From the NCBI RefSeq assembly GCF_002112505.1, contig NZ_NEHW01000009.1:124001-188000 (forward strand): a stretch of DNA of 64,000 nucleotides. The letters are read 5' to 3'. A model generated the notes under the pieces. It was not told the DNA's origin, made no database searches, and saw nothing but the letters and a program-made list of their open reading frames with translations. Below are positions 36,704-45,756 of this stretch, piece after piece. Position numbers and translations under genes: made by a program. Every line of letters begins with the position of its first letter. Position 1 is the first letter of the stretch. This stretch comes from Pseudomonas sp. R28(2017) (GTDB lineage Bacteria > Pseudomonadota > Gammaproteobacteria > Pseudomonadales > Pseudomonadaceae).

Positions 36704-37561
36704 TTAACCGTTTTGACGGATACCGGCGACCAGCCAAGGCTGGTTCTCGCCCTGGGCGCGAACCATGTGCCAGCTTTCGCTGAAGGCTTCGCCCTGGTCG
36801 AAGCGCGAGGTCTTCGACACGCCACGGAAGGTCAGGGTGGCGTCGGTACGGTCGGCGCGATCGTCGACACCGTCCAGTTGCACATCGAGGTCATCGATGT
36901 AGGTGGACTGGAAGCCATCACCCAGGTCGGCACGCTCGCGCTTGAGGAACTCGAGCATCTGCGGGGTGACGAACTCGGCGATCTTGTCCATTTCGTTGGC
37001 ATCCCAGTGCTGCTGCAGCGACTGGAAGTGGCTGCGGGCCGCGGCCAGGAAGCTCTGCTCGTTGAACCAGGCCGGTGCGTTGATCACTGGCGCGGCTGCG
37101 GCAGCAGGGGCAGCCGAACCACCGAAGATCGACGGTTGAGCGGGCTGCTGGCCATGCGCTTCACGCTGGAACGGCGCGTGGCCCGGAGCGGCCATTTGCG
37201 GCTGCTGCTGGCGACGGCGTGCGGCAATGAAGCGGAACACCAGGAAGGCGATCAGGCCGATGATCAGGAAGTCCATGATCTGCATGCCCTGGAAGCCGTC
37301 ACCCATGAACATGGACGCCAGCAGGCCACCGGCGGCGAGGCCGGCCAGTGGGCCCAGCCAGCGCGAAGCACCGCTGGCGGCGGCCGGGGCGCGGCCAGGA
37401 GCGGTCGGCGCGGCGGCTGGCGTGGTTGGCGTAGCCTGGCGGGTCTGGTGGATAGGCGCAGCGCCCGAGCTCTTGCCGCCGCCAAAGCGCTTGGCGTTGG
37501 CGTCCAGGCTCAGCGTCAGGCCGACGCAGAGCGCCAGTGCGATGCTAAGAAAACGTTGCAT
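36704..37561 (-). CDS. Tim44-like domain membrane protein
   Basis: From ATG 37561 it is 285 residues. An N-terminal signal sequence (MQRFLSIALALCVGLTLSLDANA) precedes a Pro/Ala-rich linker, then a glycine-rich hydrophobic stretch and a membrane helix (MQIMDFLIIGLIAFLVFRFIAARR). The C-terminal 140 residues (PAWFNEQSFLAAARSHFQSLQQHWDANEMDKIAEFVTPQMLEFLKRER) form a Tim44/MbA-like domain. In mitochondria this fold binds membrane and the import motor; in bacteria the role is unknown. Longer upstream reading frame lacks a ribosome site. Confidence 0.82.
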   Translation of the reverse strand: MQRFLSIALALCVGLTLSLDANAKRFGGGKSSGAAPIHQTRQATPTTPAAAPTAPGRAPAAASGASRWLGPLAGLAAGGLLASMFMGDGFQGMQIMDFLIIGLIAFLVFRFIAARRRQQQPQMAAPGHAPFQREAHGQQPAQPSIFGGSAAPAAAAAPVINAPAWFNEQSFLAAARSHFQSLQQHWDANEMDKIAEFVTPQMLEFLKRERADLGDGFQSTYIDDLDVQLDGVDDRADRTDATLTFRGVSKTSRFDQGEAFSESWHMVRAQGENQPWLVAGIRQNG

Positions 37562-37670
37562 AAATGGGATTTCCCCTGTTGTGGATTGCACGCGCGCCAT
37601 GGTGCACAGGTTCCTGTGCACATGGCCAGCGACAAGATGTTTCCAGCTTTTGCCTGAATGTTTCGAGGCT

Positions 37671-39857
37671 TTAGATGGCCTCGAGCTTGGCGTACCCCAG
37701 CATGAGCCATTTGCTGCCTTCGGCAAAGTTCACCTGCACCCGCGCCTGGGCACCGGAGCCCTCGAAGTTGAGGATCACCCCTTCGCCAAACACCGCGTGC
37801 TGCACGCGCTGGCCGAGGTTGAAGGCGGTCTGCGGGATATTGGCATTGGCGAACAGGTTGCTGCTCGTGCTCGTCGAACCGCCGAACGGTCGGCTGACGC
37901 TGTTGGAAAGGCGCACTTCCTGAACCAGGCCGCTCGGAATCTCTCGTACGAAACGAGACACCTTGTTGTAAGTCTCGCTGCCATAAAGACGGCGAGTCTC
38001 GGCATAGGTCATGATCAGCTGGCGCATGGCGCGGGTGATGCCCACGTAGGCCAGGCGGCGCTCCTCTTCCAGGCGGCCGGGTTCTTCCAGGCTCATCTTG
38101 TGCGGGAACAGGCCTTCTTCCATGCCCACCAGGAACACGTAGGGGAATTCCAGGCCCTTGGCGCTGTGCAGGGTCATCAGCTGGATGCTGTCTTCGTGCT
38201 CGTCCGCCTGGGCATCGCCAGCCTCCAGCGAGGCATGGCCAAGGAAGGCCGACAGCGGCGACAGGTCGGCGTCGTCTTCGCTGGTTTCGAAGTTGCGCGC
38301 GGCGCTGACCAGTTCCTCAAGGTTTTCTACCCGTGCCTGGCCCTTTTCACCCTTTTCTTCCTGGTGATAGATGATCAGGCCGGACTGCTCGATGGCCGTC
38401 TGGGTCATGGTGTGCAGCGGCATGTCGGCGACCTTGCTGGCCAGGCCCTCGATCAACTCGATGAAGGCACCCAGGGCGGAGGCCGCGCGGCCTTTGAGCG
38501 CCTTGGCGGCCAGCAGCTGGCACATGGCTTCCCACATCGACAGCTGGCTGTGGCGGGCATGCTCGCGAATGGCTTCGACGGTTTTCTCGCCAATACCGCG
38601 TGGCGGCACGTTGATCACCCGCTCCAGCGCCGCATCGTTGCCGCGGCCTTCGATCAGGCGCAGGTAGGCCATGGCATTCTTGATTTCGGCGCGTTCGAAG
38701 AAGCGCTGGCCACCGTAGATGCGGTAGGGGATGCGCTCGCGCAACAGGGCTTCTTCCAACACCCGCGACTGGGCGTTGGAGCGATACAGGATGGCGATGT
38801 CGCTGCGTGCGTTGCCTTGCTTGATCAGACTCTCGATGGTCTCGACCACGTAGCGCGCTTCATCGTGTTCGTTGTAGGCGGCGTACAGCGTCAGCGGCTC
38901 GCCTTCACCCATGTCGGTCCACAGTTCCTTGCCCAGGCGCCCGCTGTTGTTGGCGATCAGGGCGTTGGCGGCCTTGAGGATGCCGCCGGTGGAGCGGTAG
39001 TTCTGCTCCAGACGGATCATCTCGGCATCAGGGAAGTCGGCAGTGTACTGGTGAATGTTCTCGATCTTGGCGCCGCGCCAGCCGTAGATGGACTGGTCGT
39101 CGTCGCCCACGGCCATCAGGCTGCCACCGTTCTTGCCTGCCAGCAGGCGCAGCCAGGCGTACTGCACGGCGTTGGTGTCCTGGAACTCGTCCACCAGCAG
39201 GTGACGGAAGCGCCGCTGGTAGTGCTCCAGCAGGCCAGGGTGGTCGCGCCACAGGTCGAGGGCGCGCAGCAGCAATTCGGAGAAGTCGATGACCCCGGCG
39301 CGTTCGCAGGCCTGTTCGTAGGCGCTGTAGACATCGCGCATGGTCTGCAGGAACAGGTCGCCGCCGGCCTGGATATGTTGCGGACGCAGGCCCTCGTCCT
39401 TTTGCCCATTGATGAACCACTGGGCCTGACGCGCCGGCCATTTCTGCTCGTCCAGGCCGAGCTCGCGCATCACACGCTTGACCAGCCGTTGCTGATCATC
39501 GCTGTCGAGGATCTGGAAGTTCTGCACCAGCCGTGCTTCCTGCCAGTGCGCCCGCAGCAGGCGGTGCGCCAGGCCGTGGAAGGTGCCTACCCACATGCCG
39601 GCCGGGTTGATGCCCAGCAATTGCTCGATCCGCTGGCGCATTTCGGCGGCAGCCTTGTTGGTGAAGGTCACCGACAGGATCGAGTGCGGCGAGGCCTGCT
39701 CGACCTGGATCAGCCAGGCGATGCGGTGCACCAGCACGCGGGTTTTACCGGAACCGGCGCCGGCAAGCACCAGTTGACGCCCAAGCGTGGCCGCGACGGC
39801 CTGGCGTTGGGCATCGTTGAGGGAATTCAGCAGGAGGGAGAGGTCATCTGTGTGCAT
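37671..39857 (-). CDS. uvrD: DNA helicase II UvrD
   Basis: SF1 3'-5' helicase for nucleotide excision and mismatch repair. The 728 residues contain the Walker A GAGSGKT (33-39), TFTNKAAAEMRQRI, the DEFQDTN helicase motif II, GDDDQSIYGWRGA, LEQNYRS, LMTLHSAKGLEFP and VGITRAM. Length is normal. ATG 39857 is the only good start. A degenerate SOS-box-like sequence is 42 bases upstream (39900-39915), which agrees with uvrD belonging to the LexA regulon in E. coli. Confidence 0.97.
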   Translation of the reverse strand: MHTDDLSLLLNSLNDAQRQAVAATLGRQLVLAGAGSGKTRVLVHRIAWLIQVEQASPHSILSVTFTNKAAAEMRQRIEQLLGINPAGMWVGTFHGLAHRLLRAHWQEARLVQNFQILDSDDQQRLVKRVMRELGLDEQKWPARQAQWFINGQKDEGLRPQHIQAGGDLFLQTMRDVYSAYEQACERAGVIDFSELLLRALDLWRDHPGLLEHYQRRFRHLLVDEFQDTNAVQYAWLRLLAGKNGGSLMAVGDDDQSIYGWRGAKIENIHQYTADFPDAEMIRLEQNYRSTGGILKAANALIANNSGRLGKELWTDMGEGEPLTLYAAYNEHDEARYVVETIESLIKQGNARSDIAILYRSNAQSRVLEEALLRERIPYRIYGGQRFFERAEIKNAMAYLRLIEGRGNDAALERVINVPPRGIGEKTVEAIREHARHSQLSMWEAMCQLLAAKALKGRAASALGAFIELIEGLASKVADMPLHTMTQTAIEQSGLIIYHQEEKGEKGQARVENLEELVSAARNFETSEDDADLSPLSAFLGHASLEAGDAQADEHEDSIQLMTLHSAKGLEFPYVFLVGMEEGLFPHKMSLEEPGRLEEERRLAYVGITRAMRQLIMTYAETRRLYGSETYNKVSRFVREIPSGLVQEVRLSNSVSRPFGGSTSTSSNLFANANIPQTAFNLGQRVQHAVFGEGVILNFEGSGAQARVQVNFAEGSKWLMLGYAKLEAI

Positions 39858-39899
39858 CCGGCCATTCTAGGGGCAGGCCGGTCAACGGGCAAACGTCCA

Positions 39900-39915
39900 C
39901 TGTATAAATATTCAC
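39900..39915. promoter_or_regulatory. Degenerate LexA (SOS) box upstream of uvrD
   Basis: CTGTATAAATATTCAC fits CTG-N10-CAG with one mismatch (CAC for CAG) and has the AT-rich centre of strong SOS boxes. Position suits repression of uvrD. Confidence 0.5.
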
Positions 39916-39999
39916 CTCTTGAGCTGTCGCTCATCGGGTTCTGGCGCCGGCAGTTGCCTGACCGCCGCATGGCTGCGATCAGGCTGACTCGCGCCAGGC

Positions 40000-40317
40000 T
40001 CAGGCGATTGCCTTGCGGTAGCCGATTTCAACCTTCTGCGACCCCGCAGGCTCGATGACCTCCAGCGACTTCCACGAGGTACCGCCTTCGCGCCTGAAGA
40101 ACACATCCTTCTGGGTAACCACCTGCAAGGCAATGCCTTCTTTCTCCACCAGTTGCAGCTCGAGTACTTCCCAGCCCCCGCGGTGGCGTACCTTGGGTTC
40201 TACCAGAACCGGCTCGATGCCAGGGTGGGCAACCGTCACGGTTCCTTGCACTTCGAAGTAGGTCGGCTCGCCGGGTGCATCGGTGTTGTAGGCAATCAGG
40301 TTTTCGATCGTGTTCAT
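40000..40317 (-). CDS. Conserved small cytoplasmic protein, function unknown
   Basis: From ATG 40317 (good AAGGAG seven bases upstream) it is 105 residues: MNTIENLIAYNTDAPGEPT, then beta-rich segments YFEVQGTVTVAHPGIEPVLVE, WEVLELQLVEKEGIALQVVTQ and a basic C-terminus. No signal peptide, membrane helix or known motif. The start and codon use look genuine. It lies between uvrD and the GGDEF/EAL gene, on the uvrD strand. I do not recognise a family. Confidence 0.7.
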   Translation of the reverse strand: MNTIENLIAYNTDAPGEPTYFEVQGTVTVAHPGIEPVLVEPKVRHRGGWEVLELQLVEKEGIALQVVTQKDVFFRREGGTSWKSLEVIEPAGSQKVEIGYRKAIA

Positions 40318-40539
40318 GATGAACTCCTTGGTAATCGAGAGTTGCGCCGATGGACGCAGCGCCACTTTCGCTTTCCAGGGTTGCTGATGGGATCCGGCAA
40401 CATTTCAGCTATACCAGTGTCTGCACCGGCGTGACGTGGTGAAAGATGACCCACAGCAGTTTGGCCAGGTCTGCCGTTTGTGTAAGATCGCAGCTCGTTG
40501 AGTGCCAACCATAACAAGAACTCTACAAGAACCCGCGCT

Positions 40540-42900
40540 ATGACCCAGGACTGCACGGCGATCGGAGTATCGCTGGAGATGACAAGGAATGTGCGCAGGC
40601 AGTTCGCCACTCAGCTCTCCGTCGAGCGAACGCGCCTGCTGTATCAAGGCTCCCTGCTACCCACATTGTTCATGCTGCTCAACGGCCTGCTGTGCGCCTG
40701 GCTGTTGTGGAACCCTGGGCGTTATCTGCTGGTGGGCGTGTGGCTGGTATGGCTGCTGGCGCTGGTGGCCCTTCGGGTGATCCAGGTTGCGGCGTTCGAC
40801 GCCGCCTCGGCGCAACGCCAGGCCAACCCCGGCTGGCGCCGCATGTTCCTGTTCGGTTCGGCATTCAGTGGTTTGACCTTGGCCTGCGCCGCGATCGCCC
40901 TGGTGCCGGAAGACAACTTCGTGCAGCAGGCCTGGGTGTTCGGCTTGCTGGGGATGGCCACCTTGAGTGCGAGCATCGCCTATGCCGTCAGCCTGCCGGC
41001 CTTTCTCAGCTTTGCCTTGCCCTGCCTGTTGCCGCCGATCCTGTTCCTGTTCTACTTCGAGGCGGGGCAGCAGCGCGGCTGGGGCTGGCTTGGCCTGATC
41101 CTGCTGGCGGCGCTGGTGGTGGTGGCCTGGCAGGTCAACCGGCTACTCGACCGCAGCCTGCTGCGGCGTTTCCACAACCAGGCGTTGAACCAGGACCTGC
41201 AACGGATTTCTGCGCAGAAGGTGCTCGAAGAACAGCAGCGCCTGGCTGCCACGGTGTTCGAAGCCTGCAATGAAGGTGTGGTGATCCTGAGCGCCGAATT
41301 CGTGGTGCTTGCAGTGAATCAGGCCTACTGCCAGATGACCGGCTACAACCGCGCCGAGCTGCTTGCACGCGATTGGTTCGAACTGCCGTGCCACAGCGAT
41401 GCGCGCCGGCACAGCCAGGCCATCGAGTCGGCGCTGGCGCAGCAAGGCGGCTGGCAGGCTGAGCTGGTCGAGGCGCGCAAGCATGGCGAGCTGCATCCGC
41501 AACGGTTGCAGCTGACGGCTGTGCGCGACCCCCAGGGCCACGTGAGCCAGGTGGTCGGCTTCTTCACCGACCTGTCGGCGCGCCGGGCCTCCGAGGAGCG
41601 CCTGCGCTACCTGGTGCACTACGACGAATTGAGCGGACTGGCCAACCGCTCGCTGTTCCGGCTGCGCCTGCAGCAAGCCGCGCAGCGCGTGCGCAGCAAC
41701 GGCCGCAGCCTCGCGCTGCTGCATGTCGATCTGGACCGCTTCAAGCTGCTCAATGAAAGCCTGGGCCACGAACTGGCCGATCAGCTGATTCGCAGGATTG
41801 CCCGGCGCATTGTCAGCACCGTGCCAGAGGCGGATACCGTGGCGCGGCTTTCGGGCGATGAGTTTGCCATCCTGTTCGATGGTTACAGCAACCTGTCGAG
41901 CCTGGTGCGGGTCACCACCCGGTTGTTGAGCAAGTTGCGCAAGCCGCAGCGGCTCGACGGGCATGAGGTGGTGGTCAGCGCTTCGGTGGGTATCAGTGTG
42001 CTGTCCGACGCCACCCTCGATGCCGATGCCCTCATCAGCCAGGCAGACATGGCCAAGCAACATGCCAAGCATCTGGGTGGCGACAACTTCCAGTTCTATA
42101 CCGAGAGCTTGCGTGCCAGCACCCTCGAGCGCCTGCAGCTGGAGAACCAGCTGCGCAAGGCTATCGAGGAAGAGCAACTGATGGTCTATTACCAGCCCAA
42201 ACTGTGCCTGCTCAGTGGGCACCTGCATGCCGCCGAGGCACTGGTGCGCTGGCAGCATCCAGAATGGGGCATGGTGCCGCCTGGGGAGTTCATCGGCCTG
42301 GCGGAAGAGACCGGGCTGATCGCGCCTATCGGTGAGTTCGTGCTCCGCCAAGCCTGCAGGCAGGCTCGCGATTGGCAGCGCCAAGGGCTGGAGGTGCGAG
42401 TTTCGGTCAACTTGTCGGTGTACCAGTTGCGCCAGGGCAAGTTGGTCAGCCTGGTGCGTCAGGTGCTTGAGGAGAGTGGGTTGGCACCGCGCCTGCTGGA
42501 GCTGGAGCTTACCGAAAGCCAGTTGCTGGACAGCGTCGAGCACATCATCTCGACCTTCGAGCAATTGCATGCGTTGGGGGTGAAACTGGCCATCGACGAT
42601 TTTGGCACCGGCTATTCGTCATTGAGCTACCTGAAGCGGTTGCCGGTGGACTTCGTGAAGATCGACCAGGCTTTCATCCGCGGCTTGCACGAGGGCAGCC
42701 AGGATGCGGCCATTACCCGCGCGATCATCACCCTGTCCAGGAGCCTGGGCCTGAAGGTGGTGGCGGAAGGGGTGGAAACGGCGGAACAACTGGCGTTCCT
42801 GCGTGAGCACGCGTGTGATGAGGCCCAGGGTTACCTGATCAGCAGGCCCGTCCCAGAGCCTGAATTCAGGCAGATGCTTGCCCGACCGTGGATGCATTGA
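40540..42900 (+). CDS. Membrane-bound GGDEF/EAL c-di-GMP protein with PAS domain
   Basis: The 786-residue protein (from ATG 40540) has an N-terminal membrane region of about six helices (residues roughly 35-200). A PAS domain follows (ATVFEACNEGVVILSAEFVVLAVNQAYCQMTGY), then a GGDEF domain and an EAL domain. The cyclase motif is RLSGDEF, with Ser in place of the first Gly, so synthase activity may be weak or lost. The EAL part keeps EALVRW, VNLS, ELTES, DDFGTGYSS, DFVKID, AEGVE and AQGY, so phosphodiesterase activity is expected. Start uncertain: TTG 40498 and ATG 40579 are alternatives. A GGDEF/EAL gene beside uvrD also occurs in P. aeruginosa, as I recall it. Confidence 0.85.
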   Translation: MTQDCTAIGVSLEMTRNVRRQFATQLSVERTRLLYQGSLLPTLFMLLNGLLCAWLLWNPGRYLLVGVWLVWLLALVALRVIQVAAFDAASAQRQANPGWRRMFLFGSAFSGLTLACAAIALVPEDNFVQQAWVFGLLGMATLSASIAYAVSLPAFLSFALPCLLPPILFLFYFEAGQQRGWGWLGLILLAALVVVAWQVNRLLDRSLLRRFHNQALNQDLQRISAQKVLEEQQRLAATVFEACNEGVVILSAEFVVLAVNQAYCQMTGYNRAELLARDWFELPCHSDARRHSQAIESALAQQGGWQAELVEARKHGELHPQRLQLTAVRDPQGHVSQVVGFFTDLSARRASEERLRYLVHYDELSGLANRSLFRLRLQQAAQRVRSNGRSLALLHVDLDRFKLLNESLGHELADQLIRRIARRIVSTVPEADTVARLSGDEFAILFDGYSNLSSLVRVTTRLLSKLRKPQRLDGHEVVVSASVGISVLSDATLDADALISQADMAKQHAKHLGGDNFQFYTESLRASTLERLQLENQLRKAIEEEQLMVYYQPKLCLLSGHLHAAEALVRWQHPEWGMVPPGEFIGLAEETGLIAPIGEFVLRQACRQARDWQRQGLEVRVSVNLSVYQLRQGKLVSLVRQVLEESGLAPRLLELELTESQLLDSVEHIISTFEQLHALGVKLAIDDFGTGYSSLSYLKRLPVDFVKIDQAFIRGLHEGSQDAAITRAIITLSRSLGLKVVAEGVETAEQLAFLREHACDEAQGYLISRPVPEPEFRQMLARPWMH

Positions 42901-42912
42901 GCGCAAGGTCAC

Positions 42913-44355
42913 TCAGTTATGCCAGTGCCTGCCGTGCCTGGCCAGCAGGCTGTTGGCCTGTTCCGGGCCGTTGCTGCCAGCAGCATAGTGGCGGGGCGCC
43001 TGGAAGTGCTCTTCCCAGCCCTTGATGATCGGGTCGATCCAGGCCCAGGCGGCTTCCACTTCGTCGCGGCGCATGAACAACGTCGAATCCCCCTCCAGGA
43101 TGTCCAGCAGCAGGCGCTCGTAGGCGTCCCAGCGGCGGGTCTGGCCAAACACCTGGGCAAGGTTCAGGTCCAGGTCGACCGGCTCCAGGCGCATGCCCTT
43201 GCCCGGGCTCTTGGTCATCATGCGCAGGCTGATGCGCTCCTCCGGCTGCAGCTGGATCAGCAGCTGGTTGACCTGCCCGCCGTTGAATAGCTCGTGGGGC
43301 ACCGGTTTGAACTGGATGACGATCTGCGACGAGCGCCGCGCCATACGCTTGCCGGTGCGCAGGTAGAAGGGCACGCCGGCCCAGCGCCAGTTGTCGATGT
43401 GGGCGTGCACGGCGACGAAGGTTTCGGTGTCGGTGTCGTTGTCGACGTCCTTCTCGAAGTAGTAGGCCGGCACTTCCTGGCCGCCGATGTGCCCGGCACC
43501 ATACTGGCCGCGCACGGTCTTGTCCTGCACGTCCTGCCCGGTAATGGGCTTGAGGGCACGCAGGATCTTCACCTTCTCGTCGCGCACGGCCTCGGCCTCG
43601 AACTGCGCCGGCGGTTCCATGGCCACCAGGCACAGTAGCTGCAGCAGGTGATTCTGCAGCATGTCGCGGGTCGCCCCGGCGCGGTCGTAGTAACCGCCGC
43701 GGTTTTCCACGCCGAGGGTTTCGCAGACACTGATCTGCACATGGTCGACCTGGCCGTTGCGCCACACCGGCTCCAGCAGGGCATTGGCGAAGCGCAGGGC
43801 CATCAGGTTCTGCACGGTTTCCTTGCCCAGGTAGTGATCGATACGAAACACCTGCGATTCGTCGAACACCGCGCCGATCGCTTCGTTGATGGCGGTGGCG
43901 GATGTCAGCGAGTGGCCGATCGGTTTCTCCAGCACGATGCGCGCTTCGCTGTCGGCCAGCCCGGCAATGCGCAGGTGGTTGGCGATCGGTACGAAGAGGT
44001 TGGGCGCAGTGGCCAGGTAGTAGATACGGGTCAGGCCTCCTGGTTCGCCGAGGTAGCGCGCCAGGCGGCCGAAATCGGCGCTTTGCGCGGCATCCATGGG
44101 GAAGTAGTCGAGGCGGGCGGAAAAGCGTTGCCACACATCCTCTTCGAAGTCGTGGCGGGCGATCTGCGCCCGGCAATGGCGCTCGGCGAGCTTGAGGTAG
44201 TCGTCACGGCTTATGTGGCGGCGGGCGAGGGCAATGATGCGCACCGCGTTGTTCAGGCGTGCCTCGCGATACAGGTGGTAGAGCGCCGGCAGCAGTTTGT
44301 GCAGGGCCAAGTCACCGGTGCCACCGAACACCAGAATGTCGCAAGGAATAGTCAA
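42913..44355 (-). CDS. zwf: Glucose-6-phosphate 1-dehydrogenase (zwf paralogue)
   Basis: First enzyme of the pentose phosphate/Entner-Doudoroff entry: glucose-6-phosphate to 6-phosphogluconolactone. With a TTG start at 44355 it is 480 residues. It shows the Rossmann motif ILVFGGTGDLALHKLLPAL, active site RIDHYLGKE (171-179) and VLEKPIGHS. A GTG at 44368-44370 would add five residues; GGAG upstream of the TTG favours the shorter form. P. putida has several zwf copies; this one is divergent from its HexR-like regulator rather than in the edd/glk cluster. Confidence 0.94.
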   Translation of the reverse strand: MTIPCDILVFGGTGDLALHKLLPALYHLYREARLNNAVRIIALARRHISRDDYLKLAERHCRAQIARHDFEEDVWQRFSARLDYFPMDAAQSADFGRLARYLGEPGGLTRIYYLATAPNLFVPIANHLRIAGLADSEARIVLEKPIGHSLTSATAINEAIGAVFDESQVFRIDHYLGKETVQNLMALRFANALLEPVWRNGQVDHVQISVCETLGVENRGGYYDRAGATRDMLQNHLLQLLCLVAMEPPAQFEAEAVRDEKVKILRALKPITGQDVQDKTVRGQYGAGHIGGQEVPAYYFEKDVDNDTDTETFVAVHAHIDNWRWAGVPFYLRTGKRMARRSSQIVIQFKPVPHELFNGGQVNQLLIQLQPEERISLRMMTKSPGKGMRLEPVDLDLNLAQVFGQTRRWDAYERLLLDILEGDSTLFMRRDEVEAAWAWIDPIIKGWEEHFQAPRHYAAGSNGPEQANSLLARHGRHWHN

Positions 44356-44399
44356 ACCACCACTCTCCACGTTCGTTTAACTGGGCGGGTTGGCGTCCA

Positions 44400-44414
44400 T
44401 GTAGTATAACTACA
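44400..44414. promoter_or_regulatory. HexR operator between zwf and hexR-like gene
   Basis: The perfect palindrome TGTAGT-ATA-ACTACA matches the HexR motif described for gammaproteobacteria (TGTAATWWWATTACA type) except for one symmetric base pair. It is 45 bases from each gene and should regulate both. Confidence 0.8.
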
Positions 44415-44458
44415 AGAAAGCTACATCCCGGCCAGCCGATCATAACCGAGTCCAGCCC

Positions 44459-45325
44459 GTGAATCTGTTGCAACATATCGCCCAATCGCGCCACCTGCTG
44501 CGCAAATCGGAACTCAAAGTGGCCGACCACGTGCTGCTCGACCCGGCTGCCGTGATGCACAGCTCCATGGCCGACCTGGCGCACAGCGTGGGCATCAGCG
44601 AACCGACCATCGTGCGTTTCTGCCGGGCGATCGGTTGTTCCGGCTTCCAGGATCTCAAGCTCAAGCTGGCGCAAAGCCTGGCGGCCGGTGCCAGTTTCGG
44701 CCAGTTCGCGATTCATGAAGACGACTCGGTTGCCGACTACAGCCTGAAGATTTTCGACACCACCCTGCACACGCTGATGGAAGTGCGTGAGCACCTCGAC
44801 CCGCAGGCCCTGCAACAGGCCGTGAGCGCCATGGCCCAGGCGCAACGCGTGGAGTTCTACGGCTTTGGCGCGTCCGGCGCGGTAGCCGCCGACGCCCAGC
44901 ACAAGTTCTTCCGCCTGCTGCTCAGCGCCGCGGCCTACTCCGACCCGCACATGCAGGCCATGTCGGCGGTGACGTTGAAGCCGGGTGACGTGGCGGTGTG
45001 CATTTCCCAGTCGGGGCGTTCCAAGGACTTGCTGATTACTGCCAACCTGGTGCGTGAAAGCGGTGCCAACCTGATTACCCTGTGCCCGAGCGCCACACCG
45101 CTGGCGGAACTGTCGACGGTCAACCTGGCGATCGACGTGCATGAAGATACCGAGATCTACACCCCGCTGACCTCGCGTATCGCTCACCTGGTAGTCATCG
45201 ATGTGTTGGCCATGGGCGTGGCCATGGCCCGTGGGCCGAGCCTGGTCAATCACCTGAAGAGCGTGAAGCGCAGCTTGCGCAGCCTGCGTTTGTCGCCCAA
45301 GTCGATCAAGGCTACCGACGACTGA
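44459..45325 (+). CDS. hexR: HexR-like RpiR-family transcriptional regulator
   Basis: The 288-residue protein (GTG start 44459) has the RpiR helix-turn-helix (LRKSELKVADHVLLDPAAVMHSSMADLAHSVGISEPTIVRFCRAIGC, about residues 14-60) and a SIS sugar-phosphate domain (EFYGFGASGAVAADAQHKFFRL, CISQSGRSKDLL). HexR in P. putida senses 2-keto-3-deoxy-6-phosphogluconate. As this copy sits with the zwf paralogue rather than with edd-glk, it may be a HexR homologue and not the characterised HexR. Confidence 0.88.
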   Translation: MNLLQHIAQSRHLLRKSELKVADHVLLDPAAVMHSSMADLAHSVGISEPTIVRFCRAIGCSGFQDLKLKLAQSLAAGASFGQFAIHEDDSVADYSLKIFDTTLHTLMEVREHLDPQALQQAVSAMAQAQRVEFYGFGASGAVAADAQHKFFRLLLSAAAYSDPHMQAMSAVTLKPGDVAVCISQSGRSKDLLITANLVRESGANLITLCPSATPLAELSTVNLAIDVHEDTEIYTPLTSRIAHLVVIDVLAMGVAMARGPSLVNHLKSVKRSLRSLRLSPKSIKATDD

Positions 45326-45337
45326 GATCAGCCTGTA

Positions 45338-45435
45338 CCGGCCTCTTCGCGGGCAAGCCCGCTCCCACAGGAATTGCACTGCCTTCAAGAAGCATACAGT
45401 ACCTGTGGGAGCGGGCTTGCCCGCGAAGAGGCCGG
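45338..45435. repeat. Perfect inverted pair of 34-base REP elements
   Basis: CCGGCCTCTTCGCGGGCAAG... (45338-45371) is repeated exactly inverted at 45402-45435, separated by 30 bases. This is the classical P. putida REP pair. It follows the hexR stop by 13 bases and may end its transcript. Confidence 0.95.
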
Positions 45436-45537
45436 CACAGGCAAAGCAGATTTCACGGTTCTGTCACCATTCCACAGCCAAACCGTAAACCGCCGAGGCC
45501 AGTCTGAAACTCCCGCATCCTAACTGGGAGACAGGCA

Positions 45538-45756
45538 ATGGCTCGTGACTTCGACGGTACGTACCAACCCAGCGCCAAGGCTCGCAAGCAGCAGGAAAAG
45601 GATCAGCGCCGCATGGAATACCGCCGCGCGATCGAGAGCTATTGCGACCAACGTCAACTGCTCCGTGACCTTGTGGATTACCCCGAGTTGCAAGAGCTCA
45701 CGGTATGGCAGGCGTCGGCGGCAGCTTCCCCGAGAAGCGCTCAACAAGCGCGCTGA
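45538..45756 (+). CDS. Small charged protein, probably PA3496 family
   Basis: 72 residues with a good GGGAGA ribosome site. It is very rich in Arg, Lys, Glu and Gln: ARDFDGTYQPSAKARKQQEKDQRRMEYRRAIESYCDQRQLLRDLVDYPEL. The composition and the ExRRxxRxLxDY-type helix resemble the PA3496 family of putative envelope-integrity proteins. The last 59 bases overlap the end of pycR on the other strand, so the C-terminal 20 residues are less constrained. Low homology information, so function is only suggested. Confidence 0.65.
   Translation: MARDFDGTYQPSAKARKQQEKDQRRMEYRRAIESYCDQRQLLRDLVDYPELQELTVWQASAAASPRSAQQAR

Noticed and set aside
37227..40058. Open frame of more than 900 codons on the plus strand opposite uvrD and the Tim44-like gene
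   Set aside because: It is the complement of real coding sequence with strong codon bias; its translation has no domain and is typical antisense composition.
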